Source: CAYXZR01 sp964470025 | GTDB lineage: Bacteria > Patescibacteriota > Patescibacteriia > Buchananbacterales > UBA6539 | Direction of reading: 5' to 3' | DNA length: 51,829 nucleotides | NCBI GenBank assembly: GCA_964470025.1 | Contig: CAYXZR010000004.1 | Coordinates: 1 to 51,829 of the forward strand | Shown: positions 16,260-23,936 of the stretch, piece after piece | Numbering within the stretch: the first letter of the stretch is position 1 | How the letters are laid out: each line of letters opens with the position of its first letter | Notes under the pieces: model-generated | Database searches by the model: none | What the model saw: only the letters and a program-made list of their open reading frames with translations | What the model was told of the DNA's origin: nothing | Position numbers and translations under genes: made by a program

Positions 16260-16993
16260 TTCCATTCGACTTGAGTGGAATTTTTTATTTGGTTAAGTAT
16301 GGCTTCGTACCATAATTTGTATCCCTCGCCTGAAAGATGGATTTTATCCTTACTGTAAAATTTTTCGGGATCTTTTAAGAACGGATCATCATTTTTGGAG
16401 TGGAAGACGTCTGCAACGTGTACCTTGTTGTCTGTGGCGATTTGTTTAAAGTGTTGTAAGTAGGTTTTTGAACGATGAGTGTACAGCCAGCTTAGCGGTG
16501 GGGTAAATATAGGTGCAGAGCCGATATTGCCCGATGTAATAAGTACGACAATTTCTGAGCGTTGTTTTAGCTCTGTTAGTAACTTATTTAGATTGTTTTT
16601 GGCAGTTGCAAGCGGTGTGAAGTAGAGTATGTCATTAGCGCCTGCCTGCAGTACGATAAGATCGTATTTTTGAGAGGAGTGTTGCTTGAAGAGTTGTAGA
16701 ATGTCATCAAGTTTAGCGCCACTTTGTGATATGTTTGCTATGCTCGCGCTAGGATATTGATCATGAAGGTAGCCTGCAACCGTTTGGTCTGACGATTCAG
16801 CCCCGACACCCACTGCGGTACTGTCGCCTAAGACTAATATTTGCTGTGATGGGCTAGATGGGTTATGGGAGAATGGAGTTGCTTTTTTAACTAGTTGCTT
16901 ACTTACGGCAATTCTTGGGAGCAGTAGGACTATGTTGATTGCAATTGCACTTATGCTAATTAATAAGAGTGCTAGTATAATTTTTTGAAGCAT
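16256..16993 (-). CDS. SGNH/GDSL-family hydrolase, membrane-anchored
   Basis: 245 residues from the ATG at 16993 (MLQKI); earlier starts would lie inside the ABC gene. A signal-anchor helix is at about 3-25. The SGNH blocks are present: LVLGDSTAVGVGA (nucleophile Ser), a Gly in block II (SQSGAKLDDI), GANDIL in block III, and DKIHLSGEGY in block V with the catalytic Asp and His. Enzymes of this fold hydrolyse esters, for example on acylated polysaccharides or lipids, and the substrate here is unknown. It begins 10 bases after the ABC exporter stop, so the two are likely one operon. Its 3' end overlaps the convergent 15870 gene by 4 bases. Confidence 0.9.
   Translation of the reverse strand: MLQKIILALLLISISAIAINIVLLLPRIAVSKQLVKKATPFSHNPSSPSQQILVLGDSTAVGVGAESSDQTVAGYLHDQYPSASIANISQSGAKLDDILQLFKQHSSQKYDLIVLQAGANDILYFTPLATAKNNLNKLLTELKQRSEIVVLITSGNIGSAPIFTPPLSWLYTHRSKTYLQHFKQIATDNKVHVADVFHSKNDDPFLKDPEKFYSKDKIHLSGEGYKLWYEAILNQIKNSTQVEWN
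16258..16286 (+). terminator. Terminator of the 15870 gene
   Basis: A 10-bp stem (AATTCCATTC/GAGTGGAATT with one G-U) and a T run directly after the stop codon. It overlaps the 3' end of the convergent SGNH gene. Confidence 0.85.
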
Positions 16994-17003
16994 GTGTAGT
17001 TTT

Positions 17004-18758
17004 TTAGCTATTAAATCCGCCAGCTTGAATTTCCCAGAGTTTTTGATAGGTGCCTTGTCCGACTTTGAGGAGGTCTGTATGTGTGCCGTCTTCGGTAATT
17101 TGTCCATTTTCAATAACAATAATTCGATCCATTTTCATGATTGTTGATAGTCGATGAGCGATGATTAGTGTTGTTTTACCTTGCATTACATTTTTTAATG
17201 CATCTTGGATTAGGCTCTCAGCCTCTGAGTCGAGGCTACTTGTGGCTTCGTCAAGGATCAGAATAGGTGCATCTTCTAGGATAGCACGAGCAATGGCAAC
17301 CCGCTGACGTTCACCACCTGATAATTTAACTCCGCGCTCACCAACAAAGGTGTCGTATTTCTTGGGGAGTTTCTGGATAAATTCATGGCAGTGAGCTTTT
17401 TTAGATGCTTCGATAGCTTCTGCTTCGGTTGCATCTGGCTTGCCATAGCGAATGTTTTCCATGAGTGATCGATGGAAGAGGATCGGCTCTTGTGGTACAA
17501 AGCTGATATGTTGCCAGAGACTTTCCATAGTTACTTTACTNNNNNNNNNNAAGGTGATACTTCCTTTTTCAATATCAATAAATCTAACCAGTAGTTTCAC
17601 GAGGGTGGACTTACCACCTCCTGAAGGGCCAACAATAGCAATATGCTGGCCAGATGCAATATGAAGATTAAAGTTATTGAATACGGCTTGCCCGGCTTTG
17701 TGATATGAGAAGTCAACGTTAGTTAGTTTGATTTCACCTTTTGGTGCATCAAGCTTTTTGGCATTAACGGTGTTAGTGATTTCATTGGGTAGCTCGATAA
17801 TTCGAGTCATTTCTTCTGCATCAGCAAAGCTTTCATATAGATTGCGTAGCATTCTACCAAACTCCCAAACACGGTTAAAGATCAGCATGAGGTATGACTG
17901 TATTAGAAAGAAGTCACCTAGTGTTATGGCACCAGCTTGCCAGATGAATAACGCATAAATTAGAAATCCTACCTCCAATGCAACCATGAGGAAATGCTGA
18001 AGGGTTTCAAACATATCCTCTAGAATCCATGTAAATTGTCTTAATCGCTGTAGTCGGCCTGTGGTTTTTTGGAAGCCATGTTTTTCTCTTTGAAAGCTCG
18101 CAAATAGCTTTAGTGTTGAGTTGTTGGTAATAGTGTCAGCTAGGTAGCCTGTGGAAATTGTCTCTGCTTCACTTCGCTTGATGTCGTATTTCATTTTGAA
18201 TCGAGAGAAAAAGACATTTATGCTTAAGAAAAGCGTAATCCAGATCAAAATAATAATACCCAAGTACGTGTTTCGCTGAAATAGTACGGTAGTTGTGATA
18301 ATGATCGTCGTAATTAGTGGGACAATATTCCAGGTGAGCTTGTCTGCAATGTTTTCAAACGCTTGACTGAACCACTTTACTTTTTTAACTAGTGAGCCAA
18401 CAAAGTTATTATTGAAAAAATTTGTTGAATGTTTATGCAGTACGCTAAAACAATAGTCGCTAAGACTCTTAATAACTCTTGATTGGTAGTAGCCAGAGCC
18501 AAAAGTTGAGATACGCCATGCCGCCCACGAGGTCATTGATAAAATTGCCACAATTGTTATTAATTCTAGTAGTCTTGCCGTGTTGGCGTTATCTGGTCCA
18601 AGTGCAAGAATATCAAAAAATTCTTTTAGATAAATAGGGACGATACTTTGTAGTCCGCTTGCAATAACAACACTTAGCATTACAACCCAGAAGACGAGCT
18701 TGTACTGCATCACGTGTCGCCAATATATAAGGAGTGTTTTTTTAGTTTTTGATTTCAT
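17004..18758 (-). CDS. ABC exporter, fused membrane and ATPase domains (contains an assembly gap)
   Basis: About 584 residues. Six membrane helices fill the first 320 residues, typical of type IV exporters that work as dimers. The ATPase domain has Walker A GPSGGGKST, the Q-loop SFVPQEP, signature LSGGERQRVAIARAI, Walker B ILILDEATSSLD and the switch His in IIAHRLST. The start is chosen at 18758 (MKSKTKK) because a TATAAT box at 18771-18766 would place the mRNA start there. Two further in-frame ATGs lie upstream. Ten N at 17541-17550 replace the stretch after Walker A, and the frame is preserved. Substrate unknown. It is followed by the SGNH hydrolase gene. Confidence 0.92.
   Translation of the reverse strand: MKSKTKKTLLIYWRHVMQYKLVFWVVMLSVVIASGLQSIVPIYLKEFFDILALGPDNANTARLLELITIVAILSMTSWAAWRISTFGSGYYQSRVIKSLSDYCFSVLHKHSTNFFNNNFVGSLVKKVKWFSQAFENIADKLTWNIVPLITTIIITTTVLFQRNTYLGIIILIWITLFLSINVFFSRFKMKYDIKRSEAETISTGYLADTITNNSTLKLFASFQREKHGFQKTTGRLQRLRQFTWILEDMFETLQHFLMVALEVGFLIYALFIWQAGAITLGDFFLIQSYLMLIFNRVWEFGRMLRNLYESFADAEEMTRIIELPNEITNTVNAKKLDAPKGEIKLTNVDFSYHKAGQAVFNNFNLHIASGQHIAIVGPSGGGKSTLVKLLVRFIDIEKGSITXXXXSKVTMESLWQHISFVPQEPILFHRSLMENIRYGKPDATEAEAIEASKKAHCHEFIQKLPKKYDTFVGERGVKLSGGERQRVAIARAILEDAPILILDEATSSLDSEAESLIQDALKNVMQGKTTLIIAHRLSTIMKMDRIIVIENGQITEDGTHTDLLKVGQGTYQKLWEIQAGGFNS
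17541..17550. other. Assembly gap (10 N)
   Basis: Ten N lie within the ATPase domain. On the minus strand GSIT precedes and SKVTMESLW follows. Family sequences would put about six residues here (a pattern like IDGQDI), so the true gap is probably about 16 bases, which leaves the frame unchanged. Confidence 0.95.
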
Positions 18759-18765
18759 GCTCATT

Positions 18766-18771
18766 ATTATA
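18766..18771 (-). promoter_or_regulatory. -10 box of the ABC exporter, leaderless type
   Basis: TATAAT ends one base before an ATG (18764) and seven bases before the ATG at 18758. The transcript should start at about 18759, so there is no room for a ribosome-binding site. A -35 is not clear. Confidence 0.55.
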
Positions 18772-18777
18772 ACATAC

Positions 18778-18801
18778 AAAAACAACCTTTTTGAGGTTGT
18801 T
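18778..18801 (-). terminator. Terminator of tRNA-Glu
   Basis: Read on the minus strand, AAACAACC and GGTTGTTT pair over 8 bases and are followed by T residues. It begins directly after the encoded CCA end. Confidence 0.8.
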
Positions 18802-18877
18802 TGGTACCGCCACGGGGAATCGAACCCCGGTTTCCGCCGTGAGAGGGCAGCGTCCTAGACCGCTAGACGATGGCGGC
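18802..18877 (-). tRNA. tRNA-Glu (anticodon CUC), CCA encoded
   Basis: 76 bases read on the minus strand. The acceptor stem is GCCGCCA/TGGCGGT (G1-U72 wobble), the D arm is CGTCTAGCGG, the anticodon stem is CTGCC/GGCGG with the loop CTCTCAC (anticodon CUC, reads GAG), and the T arm is CCGGGGTTCGATTCCCCG. CCA is genomically encoded. A tRNA of glutamate type also follows from the match of the D arm and loop to bacterial tRNA-Glu. It has its own promoter and terminator. Confidence 0.95.
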
Positions 18878-18888
18878 GTAATGGTGCA

Positions 18889-18917
18889 ATACTACACAAT
18901 TTTATGTATACTGTAAA
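18889..18917 (-). promoter_or_regulatory. Promoter of tRNA-Glu
   Basis: On the minus strand TTTACA (18917-18912) and TAGTAT (18894-18889) lie 17 bases apart. Transcription would start about 5 bases before the tRNA. Confidence 0.7.
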
Positions 18918-18940
18918 GACTAAGCAATAATTTTTCATTT

Positions 18941-19723
18941 ATGAAGGTTTTACAAGTTATATTGATTGTGGGGTTGATAGCAGTTGGCGGTTTTTATGCC
19001 TTAAATAGTTATATTTATAATGAAAAACAGGCAGATGATGTGATGGTTGAAATCCATGATGAGGATGTGAAAATAACTCCTATTTCGCATGCTTCGATGG
19101 TGCTGGAGTGGGATGGGGAAGTGCTATATGTCGATCCGGTTGGTGAGCTAGAGCAGTATGTTGGTAATGAAGCTCCAGATGTGATTTTACTTACTGATAT
19201 CCATGGTGATCACTTGAGCATCGCTACACTTGAAGGTTTGGTAACAGCCGATACCATTATAGTTGCACCGCAGGCAGTTGCTGATGAGCTTACTGATGAG
19301 TTGAATAATTTAGTAGTGATAGTGGCAAATGGTGAAGTGTTTAGTTATGGTGAGTTTGATATTGAGGCGATTCCAATGTATAACCTTCCTGAATCGGAGG
19401 ATTCTCGTCATGTAAAAGGTAGAGGTAATGGGTATGTTGTAGAAAATGATAGTACCCGCCTATATATTGCAGGGGACACTGCTGATATTGCTGAGATGCG
19501 AGCCTTGCAGAATATTGATATTGCTTTTATTCCAATGAATTTGCCATATACAATGGATGTGAATGCTGCAGCTGATGCTGTACTTGAGTTTGCGCCTGCA
19601 GCGGTGTATCCATATCACTATCGTACTCCTGAAGGATTTAGTGATGTAGATGAGTTTATGAGATTAGTGAATGAAGGTAATAGTGCTATTGATGTAGTCA
19701 TTCTTGATTGGTATTCAAATTAA
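18941..19723 (+). CDS. Metallo-beta-lactamase-fold protein, UlaG-like, exported or anchored
   Basis: 260 residues. The N-terminal helix (about 2-20) anchors the protein to the membrane or is a signal. The domain follows the UlaG-like pattern: ITPISHASMVLEWDGEVLYVDPV, then the metal motif DIHGDH, in which the usual first His of HxHxDH is replaced by Asp. Next come MYNLP, LYIAGDTAD (metal Asp) and the last block PYHYRTP. A metal-dependent hydrolase acting outside the membrane is likely, substrate unknown. The plus-strand TATACT at 18907-18912 may be its -10. greA follows after 30 bases. Confidence 0.85.
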   Translation: MKVLQVILIVGLIAVGGFYALNSYIYNEKQADDVMVEIHDEDVKITPISHASMVLEWDGEVLYVDPVGELEQYVGNEAPDVILLTDIHGDHLSIATLEGLVTADTIIVAPQAVADELTDELNNLVVIVANGEVFSYGEFDIEAIPMYNLPESEDSRHVKGRGNGYVVENDSTRLYIAGDTADIAEMRALQNIDIAFIPMNLPYTMDVNAAADAVLEFAPAAVYPYHYRTPEGFSDVDEFMRLVNEGNSAIDVVILDWYSN

Positions 19724-19753
19724 AAAATAGTAAAGACATTTTTAGTTTCATAT

Positions 19754-20248
19754 ATGCAAGTGCCAAAGCGTAAACCAGGTAAATACTCAGATCAGCAGAC
19801 TGACTACCGAGTTACTCGTGAGAAATATAATTCTTTTTGCAAAGAATTAAAGCGACTTGAGAGTAAGCATCGTGATTTGGTAGCTGAAGTGCAGCGGCTA
19901 GCTGAGATGGGTGATTTTTCTGAAAATGCGGCGTATCAAATGGCGAAAGGTAAGTTGCGAGGATTGAATAATAGAATTTCTGAGTTAGAAGATGTGATCA
20001 AAAAAGCTGATATTATCGAGACACCTGCAAAAGGTATGGTTGGCTTAGGTAGTAAAGTGACCATTGATCTTGATGGGAAGCAGCAAACCTATACTATCCT
20101 AGGCTCAGCTGAAGCTGATCCGCTTAGAGGTATTATCTCAAGTAACTCACCAATTGGTTCGGCTCTGATGGGGCATCGAGTAGGTGAGATGGCAATGATA
20201 AACATTGGCAGTAGAGAAACAAAATGTACTATCGTAGCAATTCATTAA
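19754..20248 (+). CDS. greA: Transcription elongation factor GreA/GreB family
   Basis: 164 residues. The N-terminal coiled coil (about 18-95) carries the acidic tip in the motif EMGDFSENAAYQMAKGKLRGL, where the Asp and Glu enter the polymerase active centre. The C-terminal FKBP-like domain includes VGLGSKVTIDLDG, SNSPIGSALMGHRVGE and MINI near the end. It rescues backtracked RNA polymerase by stimulating transcript cleavage. A 17-residue N-terminal extension precedes the usual start. A strong bidirectional terminator follows immediately. Confidence 0.95.
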   Translation: MQVPKRKPGKYSDQQTDYRVTREKYNSFCKELKRLESKHRDLVAEVQRLAEMGDFSENAAYQMAKGKLRGLNNRISELEDVIKKADIIETPAKGMVGLGSKVTIDLDGKQQTYTILGSAEADPLRGIISSNSPIGSALMGHRVGEMAMINIGSRETKCTIVAIH

Positions 20249-20250
20249 AA

Positions 20251-20276
20251 AAAGCCCGGCATGTGCCGGGCTTTTT
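20251..20276. terminator. Bidirectional terminator between greA and typA
   Basis: AAAGCCCGGC and GCCGGGCTTT form a 10-bp stem with loop ATGT. The A and T runs serve both convergent genes. Confidence 0.95.
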
Positions 20277-20279
20277 CAT

Positions 20280-22073
20280 TTAGTTTTTTGGACGGGCGCG
20301 TAAGCGTTCGTTTTCTTTTAGAATCTTTTTTCTGAGTCGTACGTTTTTTGGAGTGATTTCTAGATACTCATCGTCTTGCATTACTTCAAGTCCATTTTCA
20401 ATTGTGATTTCAATCGGAGCAGTTAAGTTGATGGCATCATCAGAGCCAGAAGCACGCATGTTAGTGAGCTGCTTTCCTTTGGTTGGGTTAACGGCCATGT
20501 CTTCTCCTTTGGCGGTATTTCCGATTACCATGCCTTCGTATACTTCGATATTTGGTTCAATGTATAGTTGACCTCTATTTTGAAGATTGTATAAAGCAAA
20601 GCCAAGAGCTTTTCCGGTTGCCATTGAAACCATTGCGCCAGTTGATTTTTTCTCGATGTTTCCAGCGTATGCTTTAAATCCAATTACTCGTGATGCCATG
20701 ATGCCTTCACCTCGAGTATCAACGACAAATTGTCCTCTGTATCCAAGAAGTCCACGTGTTGGAACTTCAAAAAGGATTCTGGTTTGGCCATTGTGTTGCT
20801 GCATGTCAGTCATTTTTCCTGCGCGCTTTGAAAGTTTTTCGATAATTGTTCCTGAGAATTCAGTCGGGGTATCAATTGTCACTTCTTCAAATGGCTCGTG
20901 TTTTGCACCTTCAACCTCTTTGATGATTACGTGTGGCTGTGAAACTTGAATTTCAAATCCTTCACGTCGCATGTTTTCAAGTAGAATTGCGATGTGCATT
21001 TCACCTCGGCCAAAAATTCTGTATCGATCTGCTTGTCCAAAGTCGATAGCGAGACCTACATTTACTTCTAGTTCTTTTTCTAGTCGTTCTTTAATTTTGC
21101 TGTTGGTGACATGTTTTCCTTCACGACCAGCAAACGGTGAGTTGTTAACCAATAGATCCATTGAAATAGTTGGCTCATCAATTGAAATTGCTGGTAGTGC
21201 TTCCTGGTCTTCTGATACACAGATGGTTTCTCCGATGTCGATATCTTCGATTCCTGCGATCATTACAATATCTCCGGCAAGTGCAGTTTCTACTTCTTGC
21301 TTGTCGAATCCATGAAATGTTTGAATTTTTGTAATTGTTGATCGTCGAATACTGCCATCAGGATTTTTGATTACAACTTTTTGGCCTTTTGATACTTTAC
21401 CTTCGTAAATTCTACCAATTGCAAGTCGACCAAGGAAATCGTCGTATCCTAGGTTGAATGGTTGCATTCTAAGTTGCGCTTCTGCATCAGCTGGTGCTGG
21501 AGTTACGTGTTCAATAATAGTGTCGAGTAGGGGGTTGAGGTCTTTTGAGTCATCAGAAAGTTTCTTTTTTGCGATACCCTGTACGCCAATTGCGTATACA
21601 GTGATAAAGTCGAGCTGCTCATCATTTGCACCAAGATCCATAAATAGCTCAAGTACTTGATCGTGTACTTTTGCTGGGTCTGCTGCTGGTTTGTCGATTT
21701 TATTAAGTACAACTATTGGTTTAATTCCAAGTTCAAGAGATTTTTTAAGTACAAATCTTGTTTGTGGCATCGGTCCTTCCTGGGCGTCAACGATAAGAAG
21801 TACTGAGTCAATTGATCGCAGTACACGCTCTACTTCAGAGCTGAAGTCAGCGTGACCTGGAGTATCGACGATATTTACCTTAGTATCTCTGTAGAATAAA
21901 GAGGCATTTTTTGCATAAATAGTAATACCACGCTCTTGTTCAAGCGTGTTTGAGTCCATGCTGACTGAGTCATCGGTCATGCCGGTTTGTTGCATCATTG
22001 CATCAACTAAGGTAGTTTTACCGTGGTCAACGTGAGCAATAATAGCGATGTTTCGAATTTCTTGTTGTGTCAT
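20280..22073 (-). CDS. typA: Ribosome-binding GTPase TypA/BipA
   Basis: 597 residues from the ATG at 22073 (MTQQE); the upstream reading adds 17 residues with no similarity. The GTPase domain has G1 AHVDHGKTTL, G3 DTPGHADF and G4 NKID. The beta-barrel, EF-G-like and C-terminal TypA-specific domains follow. GTTDMQQH-like and GLLGYRGQF segments in the last third are TypA marks. It is an elongation-factor-like GTPase that helps 50S assembly and stress growth. It has a clear promoter at 22096-22124. The gene is convergent with greA. Confidence 0.97.
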   Translation of the reverse strand: MTQQEIRNIAIIAHVDHGKTTLVDAMMQQTGMTDDSVSMDSNTLEQERGITIYAKNASLFYRDTKVNIVDTPGHADFSSEVERVLRSIDSVLLIVDAQEGPMPQTRFVLKKSLELGIKPIVVLNKIDKPAADPAKVHDQVLELFMDLGANDEQLDFITVYAIGVQGIAKKKLSDDSKDLNPLLDTIIEHVTPAPADAEAQLRMQPFNLGYDDFLGRLAIGRIYEGKVSKGQKVVIKNPDGSIRRSTITKIQTFHGFDKQEVETALAGDIVMIAGIEDIDIGETICVSEDQEALPAISIDEPTISMDLLVNNSPFAGREGKHVTNSKIKERLEKELEVNVGLAIDFGQADRYRIFGRGEMHIAILLENMRREGFEIQVSQPHVIIKEVEGAKHEPFEEVTIDTPTEFSGTIIEKLSKRAGKMTDMQQHNGQTRILFEVPTRGLLGYRGQFVVDTRGEGIMASRVIGFKAYAGNIEKKSTGAMVSMATGKALGFALYNLQNRGQLYIEPNIEVYEGMVIGNTAKGEDMAVNPTKGKQLTNMRASGSDDAINLTAPIEITIENGLEVMQDDEYLEITPKNVRLRKKILKENERLRARPKN

Positions 22074-22095
22074 ATATATGTGTTCAAGTTGGGCA

Positions 22096-22124
22096 ACTAT
22101 AGCATACTTTTTAGTAAATAGCAA
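22096..22124 (-). promoter_or_regulatory. Promoter of typA
   Basis: On the minus strand TTGCTA (22124-22119) and TATAGT (22101-22096) are separated by 17 bases, 22 bases before the ATG at 22073. Confidence 0.78.
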
Positions 22125-22186
22125 GACTTGACCTTTTTGTTTCTAAAACGTACTATGTTCATACAATTCATTAAGTTTTCAACATA

Positions 22187-22212
22187 GCGCACGAGTTTCG
22201 TGGGCATTTTTT
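22187..22212 (+). terminator. Terminator-like hairpin in the leader of the PUR gene
   Basis: A CACGA/TCGTG stem extended by a GC pair across one mismatch (22187-22194 and 22198-22205) is followed by six T. It is 48 bases upstream of the ATG at 22260, so it could attenuate that gene or end a short RNA. The intergenic space 22125-22259 has no gene. Confidence 0.4.
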
Positions 22213-22259
22213 GTTTAACGAAATTGGTCGACTCGAACTTAGCTATTAATTATATATTT

Positions 22260-22487
22260 ATGGAAAACGATAATAAGTTATTCTCACATACACTTAAGAC
22301 AACCGGAAAGACCTATTTTTTTGATGTGTCAGAAGCTAAAAATGGATCGAAATACCTACGGGTCACTGAAAGCCGAAAGAGTGGTGAGGAATATATCCGA
22401 AAAGATATAACGCTATTTCCTGGTGCAGTTGATGATTTTGTGGCGGCACTCCAAGAGAGTGTGAAGGCGCTGCAAGTTGCTGAATAG
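22260..22487 (+). CDS. PUR-alpha-like nucleic-acid-binding protein (DUF3276)
   Basis: 75 residues from the ATG at 22260. The longer reading from 22200 adds a segment without similarity. The fold pattern is KTYFFDVSEAKNGSKYLRVTESRK, then a charged turn, then DITLFPGAVDDFVAALQESVKAL, the beta-beta-beta-alpha unit of the PUR/DUF3276 family. Bacterial members are small single-domain proteins that bind single-stranded DNA or RNA. Its role here is unknown. It has its own terminator and a possible attenuator in the leader. Confidence 0.85.
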   Translation: MENDNKLFSHTLKTTGKTYFFDVSEAKNGSKYLRVTESRKSGEEYIRKDITLFPGAVDDFVAALQESVKALQVAE

Positions 22488-22498
22488 TGTAATTAACG

Positions 22499-22540
22499 TT
22501 CAAAGTCTCTATTTTTACAGTAGAGACTTTGAATTTTTTT
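22499..22540 (+). terminator. Terminator after the PUR gene
   Basis: TTCAAAGTCTCTA and TAGAGACTTTGAA form a 13-bp stem and are followed by a T run. It ends before the promoter of the MgtC gene. Confidence 0.9.
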
Positions 22541-22546
22541 CTAAGC

Positions 22547-22555
22547 TGGTATACT
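22547..22555 (+). promoter_or_regulatory. Extended -10 promoter of the MgtC-like gene
   Basis: TGG then TATACT (22550-22555), with the ATG at 22565. A start near 22562 would leave at most three untranslated bases. Confidence 0.6.
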
Positions 22556-22564
22556 AACTTTTGT

Positions 22565-23065
22565 ATGGAGTTTTTAGACGTGTTACATTTAGATATAATT
22601 ACTAAACTTGCTTTGGCAACTCTTTTTGGTGGACTTATTGGTTTGGAGCGAGAAGTTGATGGAAATGATGCCGGAGTTCGGACTCATATGCTTGTCTGTG
22701 TTGGGTCGGCGATTTTTGCTGCAGTTTCATTTGCGACAGAAGATGGGGGATATAGAATCGCAGGGGCTATTGTTTCTGGTATTGGTTTTTTAGGGGCTGG
22801 TGCAATTTTTAAATCAAAATACAGTATTGCTAGCTTAACAACAGCAGCAGACCTGTGGGTTGTGGCTGCAATTGGTTTATGTCTTGGATTTGGATTTATT
22901 GATGTAGCTACGGTTGCAACTATTTTAGTTTTATTGCTTTTGTTACTTAAGTATGTGCCTTTTTATGATCGATTGAAAAAAAGAAATGAGCAGCGTAGTG
23001 AAGAAAAAATTAAAGAAACAGTAGAGCTTGAGCACAAGCTTGAAGATGAAGCTCGTTCTAAGTAA
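22565..23065 (+). CDS. MgtC/SapB family membrane protein
   Basis: 166 residues. Four membrane helices span residues 10-130. The family motif is clear at the start: LFGGLIGLEREVDGNDAGVRTHMLVCVGSA. A charged cytoplasmic tail (about 132-166) is rich in Glu and Lys. MgtC proteins inhibit the ATP synthase in Salmonella and aid growth in low magnesium, but CPR members are uncharacterised. The start at 22565 is preceded by a -10 box at 22550-22555. A 5-bp hairpin follows the stop and the holin-like gene starts 65 bases later. Confidence 0.92.
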   Translation: MEFLDVLHLDIITKLALATLFGGLIGLEREVDGNDAGVRTHMLVCVGSAIFAAVSFATEDGGYRIAGAIVSGIGFLGAGAIFKSKYSIASLTTAADLWVVAAIGLCLGFGFIDVATVATILVLLLLLLKYVPFYDRLKKRNEQRSEEKIKETVELEHKLEDEARSK

Positions 23066-23091
23066 TTACATTTGGGAACTTTAGTCCCATT

Positions 23092-23100
23092 TGGTATACT
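23092..23100 (+). promoter_or_regulatory. Extended -10 promoter of the holin-like gene
   Basis: TGG then TATACT (23095-23100), the same box as before the MgtC gene. The ATG is at 23130, giving a leader of about 24 bases. Confidence 0.6.
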
Positions 23101-23129
23101 ATATAAAGGTTACTCTTAATATATTTTTT

Positions 23130-23480
23130 ATGAATTTTATTTTACGATGGTTAGTTGGTGCATTGGCAATTGGTATCGCTGCATATATTGTGCCTAGTGT
23201 TAGTGTTGATGGGCTTGTAGCAGCTTTTATTGCAGCGCTGATTCTTGGTTTTGCAAATGCAGTAGTAAAACCAATTTTGGTAATTTTAACTTTACCTATT
23301 ACTGTTGTTACTTTTGGCTTGTTTTTGATTGTGATCAACACACTTATGGTGTTATTGACTGCAGCGATTGTCCCGGGCTTTGCGGCTGAAGGTTTCTGGG
23401 TAGCATTTTTATTTAGTGTAGTGCTTTCAGTTATAACTTTTGTTTTGAATGGTATTTTCAAAGATGAGTCAGCTTCTTAG
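23130..23480 (+). CDS. Four-helix membrane protein, phage-holin family IV type
   Basis: 116 residues from the ATG at 23130. Four hydrophobic helices with short loops and the motif GFANAVVKPILVILTLPIT identify the family (often labelled mycobacterial 4TM phage holin, superfamily IV). In non-phage genomes such proteins are common and no holin activity has been shown. Nothing around it looks like prophage, so a housekeeping membrane role is more likely. A strong terminator follows. Confidence 0.88.
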   Translation: MNFILRWLVGALAIGIAAYIVPSVSVDGLVAAFIAALILGFANAVVKPILVILTLPITVVTFGLFLIVINTLMVLLTAAIVPGFAAEGFWVAFLFSVVLSVITFVLNGIFKDESAS

Positions 23481-23503
23481 TATTTTTATCGTTAGCTATA
23501 AGT

Positions 23504-23528
23504 AAAACCCCGATGCCTCGGGGTTTTT
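23504..23528 (+). terminator. Terminator after the holin-like gene
   Basis: AAACCCCGA and TCGGGGTTT form a 9-bp stem with loop TGCC and a T run. The A run at the other side lets it serve the convergent gene at 23565 too. Confidence 0.93.
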
Positions 23529-23564
23529 GTTTGATTAAAAACAAGGTATACTTAATTGTAGCTA

Positions 23565-23897
23565 TTATTTTTCTGGTAGACCTTCTATGAGCGATAGTAT
23601 TTCAGTATAGTGTTTTTGAATAACTTCTTTGTTGCGATAATGTTTGGCAAAATCTTTCAAGGCATCTATTACTGTAATTAGGTCTTGTTTTGATGGATTT
23701 TCGTAATTTGTATCTGTTACTGTAAATGTTTCTTTAATTTTTTCCTTGATAAATATCTTTCTGATCTCATCATTGTTATCTGCTTGAGGTAGGTCAATTT
23801 GCTCTTTGTGTGCTTGAAAGAAGCACTCGGTGATTGCATCCCGAACGTCTTTTGGTGTGTAGTTTTCAGCTTTATTTATACCGTATAGTACCGTCAT
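23565..23897 (-). CDS. Small helical protein of unknown function
   Basis: 110 residues from the ATG at 23897. The ATG at 23921 lies one base after a minus-strand TATACT box (23928-23923), so a transcript from that box would begin inside or after it. The protein is charged, all-helical in pattern and has no signal or membrane segment. The motif KDVRDAITECFFQAHKEQ and the ending YTEILSLIEGLPEK are recognisable as a soluble two- or three-helix unit. I recognise no family. The gene is divergent from the Nramp-like gene. Confidence 0.75.
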   Translation of the reverse strand: MTVLYGINKAENYTPKDVRDAITECFFQAHKEQIDLPQADNNDEIRKIFIKEKIKETFTVTDTNYENPSKQDLITVIDALKDFAKHYRNKEVIQKHYTEILSLIEGLPEK

Positions 23898-23936
23898 ATA
23901 TTTAGTAATTATTTGTATCATTAGTATAGCATTATT

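Noticed and set aside
22200..22259. Longer start for the PUR-like protein
   Set aside because: The extra 20 residues overlap the attenuator-like hairpin and have no similarity to the family.
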